Source: Astrobacterium formosum (lineage in GTDB: Bacteria; Pseudomonadota; Alphaproteobacteria; Rhizobiales; Xanthobacteraceae). Taken from it: 64,000 nt of DNA. Within the stretch, counting starts at the first letter, position 1; each line of letters starts with the position of its first letter. Shown piece after piece: positions 25,816 to 36,250 of this stretch. The notes below the pieces were generated by a model. It worked only from the letters and a program-made list of their open reading frames with translations. It was not told the DNA's origin and ran no database searches. The position numbers were made by a program, and so were the translations under genes. Where the stretch lies: contig JAVDCA010000004.1 in NCBI GenBank assembly GCA_030848545.1, positions 62,001-126,000 of the forward strand. Direction: 5' to 3'.

Positions 25816-26939
25816 CCCCGCCGCCGCGCCGTATTCTGATGACCACGGACGCCGTCGGCGGCGTGTGGGTCTATGCGGGCCTGCTCGCGAAAGCCTTATG
25901 CGCGTGCGGCGACGAGGTCACGCTCGCCGTCATGGGACCGCCGCCGGCCGCGGATCGATTGCGGGCGCTGGACGGAATGGACGGCCTGCGCGTCGAGATT
26001 ACGGGTGTTGCCCTCGAATGGATGGATCCCGATGGCGCCGACGTCGAGCGGTCGCGCGCGCGGCTGTTGCGGCTCGCGGAGAAAGTGCGGCCGGACATCA
26101 TCCATCTCAACAGCTACCGCGAGGCGGCATTCGACTGGTCGGCGCCCGTCATCGTGGTGGCCCATTCCTGCGTGCTGTCCTGGTGGAAGGCGTGCCGCGG
26201 CGGCAGGCCGCACGAGCTCCGCTGGGATACCTATGCGGATGCGGTCGAACTCGGCCTCGATGCGGCATCCGCCTGGGTGGCGCCGACGACGGCCTTCCGC
26301 GACGCCGTCGAGGCGACCTATCACCCCCGCCGTTCCGGCCGGGTGATCCATAACGGCATTGATGCGGCGGCTGCGGCCGTCGGCAAGGAGCCCTTCGTCC
26401 TTGCGGCCGGTCGGGTGTGGGACGAAGCGAAGAATCTGCACGCGCTCGCCGCCATCGCCGGCGATGTCGATTGGCCGATCCGCATCGCCGGCGAAACGCA
26501 ATCTCCGACGGGGGATTGCCGCGCGGCTGGCGCATCGTCGGCTCTCCATATCGGGCCCGTCGCCCATGCCCAACTGAACGCCATGATGCGGCGCGCCGGC
26601 ATCTTTGTTGCGCCGTGTGTCTATGAGCCGTTCGGCCTGTCGATCTTGGAAGCCGCGGCCGCCGGCTGCGCCCTCGTGCTGGCCGAGATCCCGACTCTGC
26701 GCGAGCTATGGGACGATGTCGCACTGTTCGTCGACCCGCGCCGGCCGGACGACATTGCCGAGGCCGTCCGGACGCTCTGTCGCAATGACGCCCTGCGGGC
26801 GACGATGGGCCGGATCGCCGCCGGGCGGGCACGCCGCTACTCCCTGCAACGGATGGCCACCGCCTATCGCGACATCTATGCCGAACTGTGCCGCGCCGGC
26901 GCACCGGCCCCGGCCATAGCCGTGGAGGCGCGGCCATGA
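25812..26939 (+). CDS. GT4-family glycosyltransferase
   Basis: This 375-residue GT-B enzyme starts RRILMTTDAVGGVWVYAGLLA and has the linker RVIHNGID, the donor-binding FVLAAGRVWDEAKNL, and APCVYEPFGLSILEAAAAGCALV, the E-x7-E signature of retaining GT4 transferases. VVVAHSCVLSWW in the first half is shared by many related alphaproteobacterial enzymes. It sits between the radical SAM gene and a CgeB-like transferase with ATGA overlaps at both ends. Donor sugar is unknown; UDP-xylose from the downstream decarboxylase is one option. Confidence 0.86.
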   Translation: MTPPPRRILMTTDAVGGVWVYAGLLAKALCACGDEVTLAVMGPPPAADRLRALDGMDGLRVEITGVALEWMDPDGADVERSRARLLRLAEKVRPDIIHLNSYREAAFDWSAPVIVVAHSCVLSWWKACRGGRPHELRWDTYADAVELGLDAASAWVAPTTAFRDAVEATYHPRRSGRVIHNGIDAAAAAVGKEPFVLAAGRVWDEAKNLHALAAIAGDVDWPIRIAGETQSPTGDCRAAGASSALHIGPVAHAQLNAMMRRAGIFVAPCVYEPFGLSILEAAAAGCALVLAEIPTLRELWDDVALFVDPRRPDDIAEAVRTLCRNDALRATMGRIAAGRARRYSLQRMATAYRDIYAELCRAGAPAPAIAVEARP

Positions 26940-28075
26940 AAGTCGTGATTTTCTGCCATTCGATCCTGTCGTGCTGGAATCACGGCAACGCTCATTTCCT
27001 GCGCGGCATCGCCCGCGAGCTCATACGTCGCGGCCACGAGGTCGAAGTGCAGGAGCCGCGGGATGGCTGGAGCCGCATTAATGCCTTGCGCGATTCCGGT
27101 GCTGCCTCTCTTGTGGAGGCTGGCACACTCGTTCGCGGGCTCGGCGTGACTTCCTACGCGAGCGAAACACCTGATCTCGATCGCGCTCTTGATGGTGCCG
27201 ATCTGGTGCTGGTGCACGAATGGACGGCGCCGTCTCTGGTCGCAGCCGTCGGTCGGCGGCGCCAGCGCGGCGGACGCTTCAACCTGTTCTTTCACGACAC
27301 CCATCATCGCGCCGTCACCGCGCCGTCGGAGATGGATGCTCTCGATCTCGATGGCTATGACGGCATTCTCGCCTTCGGTGAAGTTCTGCGGCAGGTCTAT
27401 CAACGCCGCGGTTGGGGAGGGCGCGCCTTCACATGGCACGAGGCAGCCGATACCGCGCTGTTCAGGCCGCTTCCGCCGGCGGACAAGGATGTCGACCTCC
27501 TGTGGATCGGCAACTGGGGCGACGAGGAACGCAGTCGCGAGCTCGATGAATTCCTCATCGAACCGATTACGCGGCTGCGGCTGCGGGCGCGCATCCATGG
27601 CGTGCGCTACCCCGCCGAAATCCGCGTTCGATTGGCGTCACTCGGCATCGAATTCGGTGGCTGGCTGCCGAACCACCACGCACCTGCAGCCTACGCGCGG
27701 GCGCGCTTCACGGTCCATGTTCCGCGTCGGCCTTATGTCGAACAGTTGCCGGGTATTCCGACTATCCGGGTCTTTGAGGCGCTCGCCTGCGGCATGCCGC
27801 TGGTGTGCTCGCCATGGTCGGACGTGGAGGGCCTGTTTCCGAAGGACGCCTATCGGACCGCCCGCGACGGCCGAGAAATGGAGATCGCCCTGTCGGCGCT
27901 CTTGCGGGACCCCGATCTGGCGGCGGAAACCGCTGCCTTGGGCCGCGCGGCGATCCTTGCGCGGCACACCTGCGCCCACCGTGTCGACGAACTCCTGGCG
28001 ATCATCGAAAAAGTCGACACCGCCCCCCGTCGGCGCGGCGTCATGTTGGACCGGCAACAGATGGACATGGCATGA
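26936..28075 (+). CDS. CgeB-like glycosyltransferase 2
   Basis: This 379-residue protein has the CgeB/DUF3880-type fold cues: KVVIFCHSILSCWNHGNAHFLRG at the N-terminus, FFHDTHHRAVTAP, VDLLWIGNWGDEERSREL and the C-terminal TIRVFEALACGMPLVCSPW. The opening resembles the other CgeB-like proteins here (SSWGNGHA versus SCWNHGNAH), so the four are probably paralogues with different acceptors. It overlaps both neighbours by ATGA. The true start is ATG 26936, not the in-frame position further upstream. Confidence 0.79.
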   Translation: MKVVIFCHSILSCWNHGNAHFLRGIARELIRRGHEVEVQEPRDGWSRINALRDSGAASLVEAGTLVRGLGVTSYASETPDLDRALDGADLVLVHEWTAPSLVAAVGRRRQRGGRFNLFFHDTHHRAVTAPSEMDALDLDGYDGILAFGEVLRQVYQRRGWGGRAFTWHEAADTALFRPLPPADKDVDLLWIGNWGDEERSRELDEFLIEPITRLRLRARIHGVRYPAEIRVRLASLGIEFGGWLPNHHAPAAYARARFTVHVPRRPYVEQLPGIPTIRVFEALACGMPLVCSPWSDVEGLFPKDAYRTARDGREMEIALSALLRDPDLAAETAALGRAAILARHTCAHRVDELLAIIEKVDTAPRRRGVMLDRQQMDMA

Positions 28076-29163
28076 ATATCGGGTTCTTCGGTTCGAGCCT
28101 ATTATCGTCCTATTGGAACGGTGCCGCCACCTATTATCGCGGCCTGCTCAAGGCGATGGCCGGCATCGGACATCGCATCACCTTCTATGAGCCTGACGCC
28201 TACGACCGCCAAAAACACCTCGACATGCCGCCGCCCGCCTGGGCGCGGGTCGTCGTCTATCCGGCGACGAACGTCGGGTGGCAGTCGTCATTGGCGACGG
28301 CGGCGCGCGAATCCGACCTGCTCGTGAAGGCAAGCGGCGTCGGGGTATTCGACGCCGAACTCGAACAGGCACTGCCGGACGCAGCGAAACCGGGCAGCTT
28401 GTGCGCGATCTGGGACGTCGATGCGCCGGCGACCCTCGAGGCCGTCGCGGCGGATCCTGGCCATCACCTGCCGCGCGTTCTGCCACGCTACGACGTCGTC
28501 TTCACTTATGGCGGCGGCAATCCCGTGGTGCGGGGCTACGAAGCGATCGGCGCCAGACGATGCGTTCCGATCTACAACGCACTGGATCCGGACACACACC
28601 ATCCCGTGGCGGCGCGTGCGGAGCTTGGCTGTGATCTGAGCTTTCTCGGCAATCGCCTGCCCGATCGCGAGAGCCGGGTTGAACACTTCTTCCTCGATGT
28701 CGCCGCGCGACTGCCCCGGCGTTCATTCCTGCTCGGCGGCTCCGGCTGGCACGACAAGCTGATGCCCACCAATGTTCGTCACCTCGGCCATGTCGGCACC
28801 GCCGATCACAACGCCTTCTTCTGCTCCGGGCTCGCGACCCTCAACATCAACCGCGACAGCATGGCCCGCTACGGCTTTTCGCCGCCGACACGCGTGTTCG
28901 AGGCCGCCGGCGCCGGTGCCTGCCTGATCACCGACGCTTGGAACGGCATCGATCAATTCCTCGAGCCAGATCGCGAGGTGTTGGTGGCGGCGTCCGGCGA
29001 AGAGGTCGTGACCCTGCTGAGCGAACTCACGTCCGAACGGGCTCGGCGCATCGCCGAGGCCGGACGCCGGCGCATCCTGGCTCATCACACCTACACGCAA
29101 CGCGCGCGTGAAGTGCAGCACATTCTCGATGGCATGGCAGTGAAAGGTGAGGCTGCGGAATGA
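28072..29163 (+). CDS. CgeB-like glycosyltransferase 3
   Basis: This 363-residue protein starts IGFFGSSLLSSYWNGAATYYRG, and has CAIWDVDAPATLEAV, a CDLSFLGNRLPDRE strand and the donor site RVFEAAGAGACLITDAWNGIDQF. These match CgeB-like transferases in which the first domain may bind a lipid or sugar acceptor. It is diverged from copies 1 and 4. It overlaps the neighbours by ATGA at both ends, as expected for a stoichiometric pathway operon. Confidence 0.79.
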   Translation: MNIGFFGSSLLSSYWNGAATYYRGLLKAMAGIGHRITFYEPDAYDRQKHLDMPPPAWARVVVYPATNVGWQSSLATAARESDLLVKASGVGVFDAELEQALPDAAKPGSLCAIWDVDAPATLEAVAADPGHHLPRVLPRYDVVFTYGGGNPVVRGYEAIGARRCVPIYNALDPDTHHPVAARAELGCDLSFLGNRLPDRESRVEHFFLDVAARLPRRSFLLGGSGWHDKLMPTNVRHLGHVGTADHNAFFCSGLATLNINRDSMARYGFSPPTRVFEAAGAGACLITDAWNGIDQFLEPDREVLVAASGEEVVTLLSELTSERARRIAEAGRRRILAHHTYTQRAREVQHILDGMAVKGEAAE

Positions 29164-30260
29164 AGCTCGACATCGTCATCTTTGGTCTGGCGATCACGTC
29201 GTCATGGGGCAACGGCCATGCGGTCACCTACCGAGCCCTGGCCAAGGCCCTGCGTGAACGCGGCCACAACGTCACCTTTCTCGAGCGCGACACGGCGTGG
29301 TACCGCGCGCATCGCGATTTCGACAGGGTCGACTATTGCGATATCGCCCTGTATCGGGATCTCCGCGAAATTCCGGCTCGCTTTGGTGCCCGGGTCATGA
29401 ACGCCGATCTGGTGATCCTCGGCTCCTATGTTCCCGACGGTACGGTCCTGGCCGAGTGGATCACCGCTCATGCGCGCGGCGTCACGGCCTTCTACGACAT
29501 CGATACGCCGGTTACCCTCGCCGGATTCGAAACCGGCGCAACCGCCTATATGGCGGCAGCGCTCGTGCCGCGCTTCGATCTCTATCTTTCGTTCACCGGC
29601 GGCCCGGTCCTCCACTTGATCGAGGAGGTCTACGGCGCCCGCCGGGCACGCGCGCTGCATTGCGCCGCCGATCTCGACGTGCATCAAGCTTGCGAACTGC
29701 CGTCCGAATGGGAGCTCGGTTATCTGGGAACTTACAGCGCTGACCGGCAGGATGCCCTTGAACGGTTCATGTTTGCGCCCGCCCGCGAACTCACGCACCA
29801 GAAGTTTGCCGTCGCCGGCGCGCAGTATCCGGACAATGTCGAATGGCCGGTCAATGTGGCGCGAATCCCGCACCTGCCGCCGTCCGCGCATCGGTCATTC
29901 TACGGCCGGCAACGCTATACGCTCAATCTTACCCGCGCCGACATGATCGCCGCCGGATATTCGCCCAGTGTTCGCCTCTTCGAAGCCGCCGCTTGCGGCG
30001 TTCCGATCATCAGTGACAACTGGGCCGGACTGGAGACCTTTTTCACGCCAGGACGCGAGATTCTTGTCGTCGATCAGATGCAGGACGTCATGCATGTTCT
30101 TTCGGAGCTTCCCGAGGAACGCCGGCGGACGATCGCGGCTGCCGCCCGCAATCGCCTGCTCAAGAGCCATACCCCCCGGCATAGGGCCGAGCAGATCGAG
30201 AACTACTACCGCGAAGTCGTAGCCGAACAGCGTCCGCAGATTCGCGAAGTGGTCGCGTGA
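29160..30260 (+). CDS. CgeB-like glycosyltransferase 4
   Basis: This 366-residue protein is the closest in-window relative of the transferase at 17246-18343. Shared features are FGLAITSSWGNGHAVTYR, FYDIDTPVTLA, LYLSFTGGPVL, YLGTYSADRQDALE, FAVAGAQYPDNVEWP and LFEAAACGVPIISDNWAGL. The pair may add the same sugar at two positions. It starts by ATGA overlap and ends 29 nt before the UDP-xylose-synthase-like gene. Confidence 0.8.
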   Translation: MKLDIVIFGLAITSSWGNGHAVTYRALAKALRERGHNVTFLERDTAWYRAHRDFDRVDYCDIALYRDLREIPARFGARVMNADLVILGSYVPDGTVLAEWITAHARGVTAFYDIDTPVTLAGFETGATAYMAAALVPRFDLYLSFTGGPVLHLIEEVYGARRARALHCAADLDVHQACELPSEWELGYLGTYSADRQDALERFMFAPARELTHQKFAVAGAQYPDNVEWPVNVARIPHLPPSAHRSFYGRQRYTLNLTRADMIAAGYSPSVRLFEAAACGVPIISDNWAGLETFFTPGREILVVDQMQDVMHVLSELPEERRRTIAAAARNRLLKSHTPRHRAEQIENYYREVVAEQRPQIREVVA

Positions 30261-30289
30261 ATGTTTGTTAAGCGCAGAGGAGCCTGATC

Positions 30290-31399
<1,110 letters not shown>

Positions 31400-31539
31400 C
31401 TGCCCTGGGGCTACGCCTGGATCGCCCCTGCTGCTCGTTGGCGATACTGCCACCATGTGGCCAGGCCGGCATCAGCGGTGCCTCGTCGAAATGGTCAGGC
31501 GCCTGATGATGGTTCGAACAATTTCTGACCGAGGTAGGC

Positions 31540-32100
31540 ATGGACGTCGCCGAATTGACCCGCAACATAATGATGTTTTTCATCCTGCCGCTGTGGCTCA
31601 TGGCCGGTTTCGCCGACTATCTGTGCCACCGCGCCGCTGACATCGAATCAACCAGCGGGCCGAAAGAATCGGTGCTGCATCTCGCCCAGTTCGGCGAAAT
31701 GGCGGTGCCGATCCTCGCCGCGCTGTTTCTCGACATCAACAGTCTCGTCATCCTCGTCATGATCGTGTGCTTCCTCCTACATGAGGTGACGGCCTTGTGG
31801 GACGTCAGCTATGCGGTGTCGACCCGTGAGGTGACGCCGATCGAGCAGCACGTCCACTCCTTTCTCGAAATGCTGCCCTTGATGGGCTTGGTAATGGTGG
31901 TGGTATTGCATTGGGACCAGTTCATCGCCCTGTTCGGCCTGGCGAGTCCTCGCTTTGACATCACCCTCAAACAGCCGCCACTGCCATGGGCCTATACGAC
32001 GATCATGCTCGCGCTCGTGCTTCTGTTCGAGGTGCTGCCCTATCTGGAGGAATTGGCACGCGGCCTGCGGCAGAAGCAAAGGACTGTTGGGGGAGGGTAG
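31540..32100 (+). CDS. Membrane protein of unknown function with conserved-looking His residues
   Basis: I do not recognise a named family. The 186-residue protein has about five hydrophobic segments, near residues 9-28, 50-65, 67-83, 107-125 and 150-168. His and acidic residues cluster at membrane edges (LCHRAADIE, LLHEVTALWD, EQHVHSFLE, LHWDQF), a pattern seen in membrane di-metal enzymes, but I cannot assign activity. It lies 140 bp after the glycan cassette on the same strand. The gap before it shows no clear promoter. PASSING annotations of similar proteins should be treated with caution. Confidence 0.72.
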   Translation: MDVAELTRNIMMFFILPLWLMAGFADYLCHRAADIESTSGPKESVLHLAQFGEMAVPILAALFLDINSLVILVMIVCFLLHEVTALWDVSYAVSTREVTPIEQHVHSFLEMLPLMGLVMVVVLHWDQFIALFGLASPRFDITLKQPPLPWAYTTIMLALVLLFEVLPYLEELARGLRQKQRTVGGG

Positions 32101-32188
32101 CTGTCTCACGGGCTGTGTAAAACCAGTGTCCCGCCGCAACGTTGTGGCGGTGCGTTTGGATCTGCTCACCCCATTTTCGCAGTCTGGC

Positions 32189-32213
32189 GGAACCGGAAGC
32201 CGTGCTGTTCGTC
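32189..32213 (+). promoter_or_regulatory. EcfG-like promoter upstream of the tandem small genes
   Basis: GGAAC at 32189-32193 is followed after 16 nt by CGTC at 32210-32213, one mismatch from the EcfG consensus GGAAC-N16/17-CGTT. It lies about 55 nt upstream of ATG 32269, and AAGGAG lies between them as a possible ribosome-binding site. Confidence 0.42.
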
Positions 32214-32268
32214 TGTATGGGTAAGGGGAGCCCGACCCGCAGGGGTCCAAAGGAGATAGCACGGCGCC

Positions 32269-32505
32269 ATGTCAGCCGACTTTGCATTTTCACCGGAACT
32301 TCGCCTTCTCGACGGCAGTGTGATCCGCAATCGCGACGATGCCCTCGAATTCCTGCGCGCCCAGGAAGCGCGCCCCGGCATCGATAATCGCGACGAGCTT
32401 CTGCATGCGATCGAGCGCGCGGACGACCCCAACCGTGTCGAATCGGCTGCGGTGCGCTTCCGTAACTGGCTGCGCGAACTCGAAGTCCTGGATGAGCGGC
32501 CATGA
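32269..32505 (+). CDS. Small DUF982-like protein 1 (78 aa)
   Basis: This acidic 78-residue protein has an N-terminal strand region (FSPELRLLDG), a DDALEFL helix and a C-terminal FRNWLRELEVL. The pattern DDAxxFL...NR...AAxxFxxWL is shared with the next gene, so the two are tandem paralogues. Both resemble DUF982, a small domain common in rhizobia and of unknown function. The ATG is preceded at some distance by AAGGAG. The stop overlaps the next start (ATGA at 32502-32505). The resemblance is from memory of the family pattern. Confidence 0.65.
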   Translation: MSADFAFSPELRLLDGSVIRNRDDALEFLRAQEARPGIDNRDELLHAIERADDPNRVESAAVRFRNWLRELEVLDERP

Positions 32506-32759
32506 CCGGCTTCGATCCGCCCCTGCATCTGAACGGATTTCCCGGACTGACGATCTGTTCGCTCGACGACGCCGCCCGGTTCCTGCATGAACACCAGCAT
32601 GAGCAGCATGCGATCCACAATCGCGCCGGCATCCTGCGGCGGCTGCAGGTAGCGATCACGCCAGCGGACGAAGACGACGCCGCCAAAGCCTTCATCGGCT
32701 GGCTGGAGGCGGAAGGTCTTCTGCTGCGTTCCGCTCCCGGGCAGCCCGACAAGCCATAG
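32502..32759 (+). CDS. Small DUF982-like protein 2 (85 aa)
   Basis: This 85-residue protein starts FDPPLHLNGFPGLTICSLDDAARFL, close to the DUF982 consensus opening, and ends AFIGWLEAEGLLL. A His-rich stretch (HEHQHEQHAIH) lies in the middle and is absent from its tandem paralogue upstream. Translation is coupled to the first copy by ATGA. No membrane segment or signal peptide is visible. Confidence 0.68.
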   Translation: MTGFDPPLHLNGFPGLTICSLDDAARFLHEHQHEQHAIHNRAGILRRLQVAITPADEDDAAKAFIGWLEAEGLLLRSAPGQPDKP

Positions 32760-32779
32760 GCGTAAGACGATCGGTCAGC

Positions 32780-34000
32780 ATGGCGGATATGAGAAGCGCG
32801 GATCGGCTTCTTCGCGCGCCCGGCAGGTTCATTTCGGCGAATGAGAAATACGGCATGAGGACCGCAGATCGACGTCGTCCGGCAGCACCCGTCGCCATGG
32901 TCTTGGCGGGTGGCGTCGGGCTAGGCGCTTACCAGGCGGGCGCCTATCAGGCATTGCATGGGGCCGGGAGAAGCGCGGACTGGATCGCCGCGTCGTCCGT
33001 CGGCGCCGTCAATGCTGCAGTGATCGCCGGCAGCCCGACGGATGAATGTATCGAACGACTCCGCCGATTGTGGTCGACGGACGATCCGCCGTTTCTGATC
33101 AACCAGTCGTTATGGGGAGCGTGGCCGCATGTCCACAATTGGATGAGCGTCCTGCGTGGGCGGCTGTTCGGCGTTCCGGGTCATTTTCATCCACGCCTGT
33201 CGCTGCCGGGCGGGCCTTTCGTCAGCTTCTACGATCTGGCGCCCATGCGTGCCCGGCTCGAGCGCTTGGTCGATTTTGAACGTGTCCACGCTGCCGACAT
33301 ACGGCTGACGATCGCCACGACCGACATCGAGACCGGCGAATCCGTCCTGTTCGACAACACCAAAGGCGACAAGATCACCGCTGACCACATTCTCGCTTCC
33401 TGCGGCTTCCTGCCGGAGTTCGCGCCCGTCGAGATCGGCAACCGGTTGCTCGGTGATGGCGGTCTGTCCGCCAATGCTCCGATCGACGCCGTGCTTCTCG
33501 ACGAGCAGCGGCCGGACGAGTTCCTGTGCTTCATCGTCGACCTGTATGCGGGCGACGGCACTCGACCCGCCAACCTGGAAGAGGCGATGGCCCGCAAGAG
33601 CGACCTCATCTTCGCCAACCAGACCCGCCAGCGCCTGGATGCCCACCGCCGTGAGGCCGGTTTGCGAGCCCGCATTGCACGTCTGTCCGAGCAGTTGCCG
33701 CCGGCGGTGAGAAAGCGGGGCGAGATTGCCGAGTGCCTGCACGGGCAGGAGGACAAAGCCGTGGTCCTGCATTTGAGCTATCGCCCTGACCCGGAAGAAG
33801 CCGGGCCGGAGCGACCGTTCGACCTGTCGCCGCGCTCGGTGTCGACGCGTTGGCGTGCCGGAGCGCTCGACATGCAAGAGGCCTTGGCGACATTGTCTCA
33901 ACTGCCGAAGGAGGGCGGCATCGTTCGCTCCATCCGGCGCGCTGCCTCAGAGATGCCAGATATCGGCTTGCGGTCTGGCACCTCAGGTCGCCGACGATGA
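32780..34000 (+). CDS. Patatin-like phospholipase/acylhydrolase
   Basis: This 406-residue protein contains a patatin domain over residues about 35-260. The oxyanion loop is VLAGGVGLGAYQAG, the nucleophile Ser lies in ASSVGAVNA (ASSVG in place of GxSxG), and the catalytic Asp is in GDGGLSANAP. There is no signal peptide, so it should act in the cytoplasm or on the inner membrane face. The C-terminal 130 residues are Arg-rich and not clearly part of the domain. I kept ATG 32780, but no ribosome-binding site is visible and Met codons at 32789 and 32855 are alternatives. It lies 20 nt after the DUF982-like pair. Confidence 0.82.
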   Translation: MADMRSADRLLRAPGRFISANEKYGMRTADRRRPAAPVAMVLAGGVGLGAYQAGAYQALHGAGRSADWIAASSVGAVNAAVIAGSPTDECIERLRRLWSTDDPPFLINQSLWGAWPHVHNWMSVLRGRLFGVPGHFHPRLSLPGGPFVSFYDLAPMRARLERLVDFERVHAADIRLTIATTDIETGESVLFDNTKGDKITADHILASCGFLPEFAPVEIGNRLLGDGGLSANAPIDAVLLDEQRPDEFLCFIVDLYAGDGTRPANLEEAMARKSDLIFANQTRQRLDAHRREAGLRARIARLSEQLPPAVRKRGEIAECLHGQEDKAVVLHLSYRPDPEEAGPERPFDLSPRSVSTRWRAGALDMQEALATLSQLPKEGGIVRSIRRAASEMPDIGLRSGTSGRRR

Positions 34001-34157
34001 GCGCCAGCGTTGCTAAATTCATGGCTTGATTGAGGCTCCGAAACCGGCGCGACATGGATGAGAATTCGGTCGGCTCGTGGAATGTACCACCGCCACACGG
34101 AACCCCTTTCGGGGCGAACCGACTGAAACCAAAAGCTTATTGGGAGGCCGAAGAAGT

Positions 34158-34234
34158 TGGTAGCGGGGGAGGGATTTGAACCCCCGACACGCGGATTATG
34201 ATTCCGCTGCTCTAACCAACTGAGCTACCCCGCC
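34158..34234 (-). tRNA. tRNA-Met (anticodon CAT), elongator type
   Basis: The minus strand folds as a complete 77-nt tRNA. The acceptor strand GGCGGGG pairs with CCCCGCT, the D arm is AGCTCAGTTGGTTAGAGC, the anticodon stem GCGGA/TCCGC encloses loop ATCATAA (CAT), the T arm contains GGTTCAAATCC, and CCA is encoded. It resembles the alphaproteobacterial elongator tRNA-Met rather than initiator or Ile2 tRNA. No repeat suggesting an integrated element flanks it. Confidence 0.94.
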
Positions 34235-34346
34235 GAGGCCGGGCACTGCCCGGACGGCGGGATATAAAGAGACGGGCAAAAGCCTGTCAAGCGCTCGGTC
34301 CGGGAGCCGGGCGATCACCAGCCCATCAGACCAATATTCGTCGGCC

Positions 34347-35045
34347 TCAGGCTTTCGCCGGCACGTTTCCCGGCAGGGCGCGGACGGCCGGCATCTTCTG
34401 CTTGCCGAACCGAATGAGGGAAAAGTGCCCGAGCGGTGGCATCGGCCGGCGTTCGATCAATTCGATGCCGCTGGTGCGCTCGACCCAGTCGGTCAGCCGC
34501 ACCCACGGAAATTCCGGCCGCCAGCCGAGCCGGCGGGCCACGGGGGCAAACCAAGCTTCGAAGGCCCGCCGCAGGCCGGTCTCGGCGCCGATATGGTTGA
34601 CCAGGACGATTTCTCCGCCCGGCTTGAGCACGCGGGCGAACTCGTCGAGGGTGCGTTCGGGGTGGGGTACGGCCGTGATGACATACTGGGCCACGACGAC
34701 GTCGAAGGCGTCGTCCGGCAATCCCAGATTTTCCGCGTCCATCACCGCCAGCGCCTCGACATTGTCGAGGTGGTGTTCGGCGACGCGCTCCTGCGCCTTG
34801 CGCAGCATGGGTTCCGACAGGTCGACGCCGACCAGCCGGTTGGTACGGGCGTAATCGGGCAGCGAAATGCCGGTACCGACGCCGACCTCGAGAATGCGGC
34901 CGCCGAGCCGTTCGGCGGCGACGATCGCGGCTTGGCGTCCGCGATCGAATACGGCGCCGAACACGAGGTCGTAGACGGGCGCCCATCTGGCATAGGCTGT
35001 CGCGATCGTGCCCTTGTCGAGATCTTCCCCCGCTTCCCCCGCCAT
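34347..35045 (-). CDS. Class I SAM methyltransferase, PmtA-like
   Basis: This 232-residue methyltransferase has motif I ILEVGVGTGISLPDY, acidic loop VGVDLSEPMLRKAQ, VMDAENLGLPDDAFDVVVAQY and LKPGGEIVLVNH. The combination resembles bacterial phosphatidylethanolamine N-methyltransferases, which make phosphatidylcholine with SAM. The residues after position 150 (RRAFEAWFAPVARRLGW) could form a membrane-facing helix. I chose ATG 35045; in-frame sequence upstream overlaps mnmA and is Arg/Gly junk. It lies 20 nt after mnmA on the same strand. UbiE-like activity is the main alternative. Confidence 0.72.
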   Translation of the reverse strand: MAGEAGEDLDKGTIATAYARWAPVYDLVFGAVFDRGRQAAIVAAERLGGRILEVGVGTGISLPDYARTNRLVGVDLSEPMLRKAQERVAEHHLDNVEALAVMDAENLGLPDDAFDVVVAQYVITAVPHPERTLDEFARVLKPGGEIVLVNHIGAETGLRRAFEAWFAPVARRLGWRPEFPWVRLTDWVERTSGIELIERRPMPPLGHFSLIRFGKQKMPAVRALPGNVPAKA

Positions 35046-35065
35046 CGCCCCGGCTCCCGCTGCCG

Positions 35066-36250
35066 CTATTCCGCCGCCTCGACCGACGGCGCCTCGATTT
35101 CCGGCGCATCCGGGAGGGATGCCGCCCCCTTGATGAACCCGCCGCCGAGCACGCGCGCCTGGCCGTCGACCGCATCGTAGAACACGCAAGCCTGGCCCGG
35201 CGCCACGCCCTCTTCGCCGGCGACGAGATCGACGACGGTCCCCTCGGCGCTGCGCGCCAGCCACGCCGGCTGGGGTTGCCGCGTCGAACGGACTTTGACG
35301 AAGGCTTCGATGCGGTCGGTGGCCAGAGCCCGGTCGAAATCGGCGCTCCCGAGCCAGTTGACGTCGCGCAACCACATGCGAGTGGTCTTGAGCGCGTCGC
35401 GCGGGCCGACGATCACGCGCCGGCGCGAGGCATCCAGGCGCACCACGTAGAGCGGCTCACCGGCGGCGATGCCGAGCCCGCGCCGTTGCCCGACGGTGAA
35501 ATGAATGATGCCCTGGTGCTGGCCGAGCACGCGGCCGCCGAGATCGACGATGTCGCCGGGATCGGCGGCGCCCGGCAGAAGCCGCTCGATCATCTCGCTA
35601 TAGCGCCCGCTCGGCACGAAGCAGATGTCCTGGCTGTCGTGCTTGTCGGCGACCGCAAGGCCGAAGCGGCGGGCGAGTTCGCGCACCTCGGGCTTGGTGC
35701 GATCGCCGAGGGGAAAGCGCAGGAATTCGAGCTGTTCGCGCGTGGTGGCGAACAGGAAATAGCTCTGATCGCGCTCGCTGTCGCAGGCGCGGAACAGACC
35801 CCGCGTTCCGTCCGCCAGCCTGCGCGACGCCACATAGTGGCCGGTCGCGAGTACCTGCGCGCCGAGGTCGCGGGCGGTGGTCAGGAGATCGCGGAACTTG
35901 ATCGCCTGGTTGCATTCGATGCACGGTACCGGGGTCTCGCCCGAGACGTAGCTCTCGGCGAAGCGATCGATCACCGCCTCCTTGAAGCGGCTTTCGTAGT
36001 CGAGGACGTAGTGGGGTATACCGATGGCACTCGCCACCCGCCGGGCGTCGTGGATGTCCTGCCCGGCGCAGCAGGCGCCTTTGCGGTGGATGGCGGCGCC
36101 ATGATCGTAGAGCTGCAGGGTGACGCCGACGACGTCGTAGCCTTCCTCTTTCAGCAAGGCAGCGGTCACCGAAGAGTCGACGCCTCCCGACATGGCGACG
36201 ACAACACGGGTATCCTGAGGTCTGCCCTCGATATCCAGACTGTTCAGCAT
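35066..36250 (-). CDS. mnmA: tRNA-specific 2-thiouridylase MnmA
   Basis: MnmA thiolates U34 of tRNA-Lys, Glu and Gln using ATP and a relayed persulfide. The 394-residue protein has the PP-loop [44 protein letters not shown] with the first catalytic Cys, [22 protein letters not shown] with the second Cys, and [18 protein letters not shown] 36250 (MLNSLD) is chosen; an upstream in-frame start at 36292 adds a poor extension. Confidence 0.95.
   Translation of the reverse strand: MLNSLDIEGRPQDTRVVVAMSGGVDSSVTAALLKEEGYDVVGVTLQLYDHGAAIHRKGACCAGQDIHDARRVASAIGIPHYVLDYESRFKEAVIDRFAESYVSGETPVPCIECNQAIKFRDLLTTARDLGAQVLATGHYVASRRLADGTRGLFRACDSERDQSYFLFATTREQLEFLRFPLGDRTKPEVRELARRFGLAVADKHDSQDICFVPSGRYSEMIERLLPGAADPGDIVDLGGRVLGQHQGIIHFTVGQRRGLGIAAGEPLYVVRLDASRRRVIVGPRDALKTTRMWLRDVNWLGSADFDRALATDRIEAFVKVRSTRQPQPAWLARSAEGTVVDLVAGEEGVAPGQACVFYDAVDGQARVLGGGFIKGAASLPDAPEIEAPSVEAAE

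Noticed and set aside
34158-34234. tRNA-Met as an integration site of a genomic island carrying the glycan cassette
   Set aside because: No integrase, no duplicated tRNA 3' end and no compositional break were seen.
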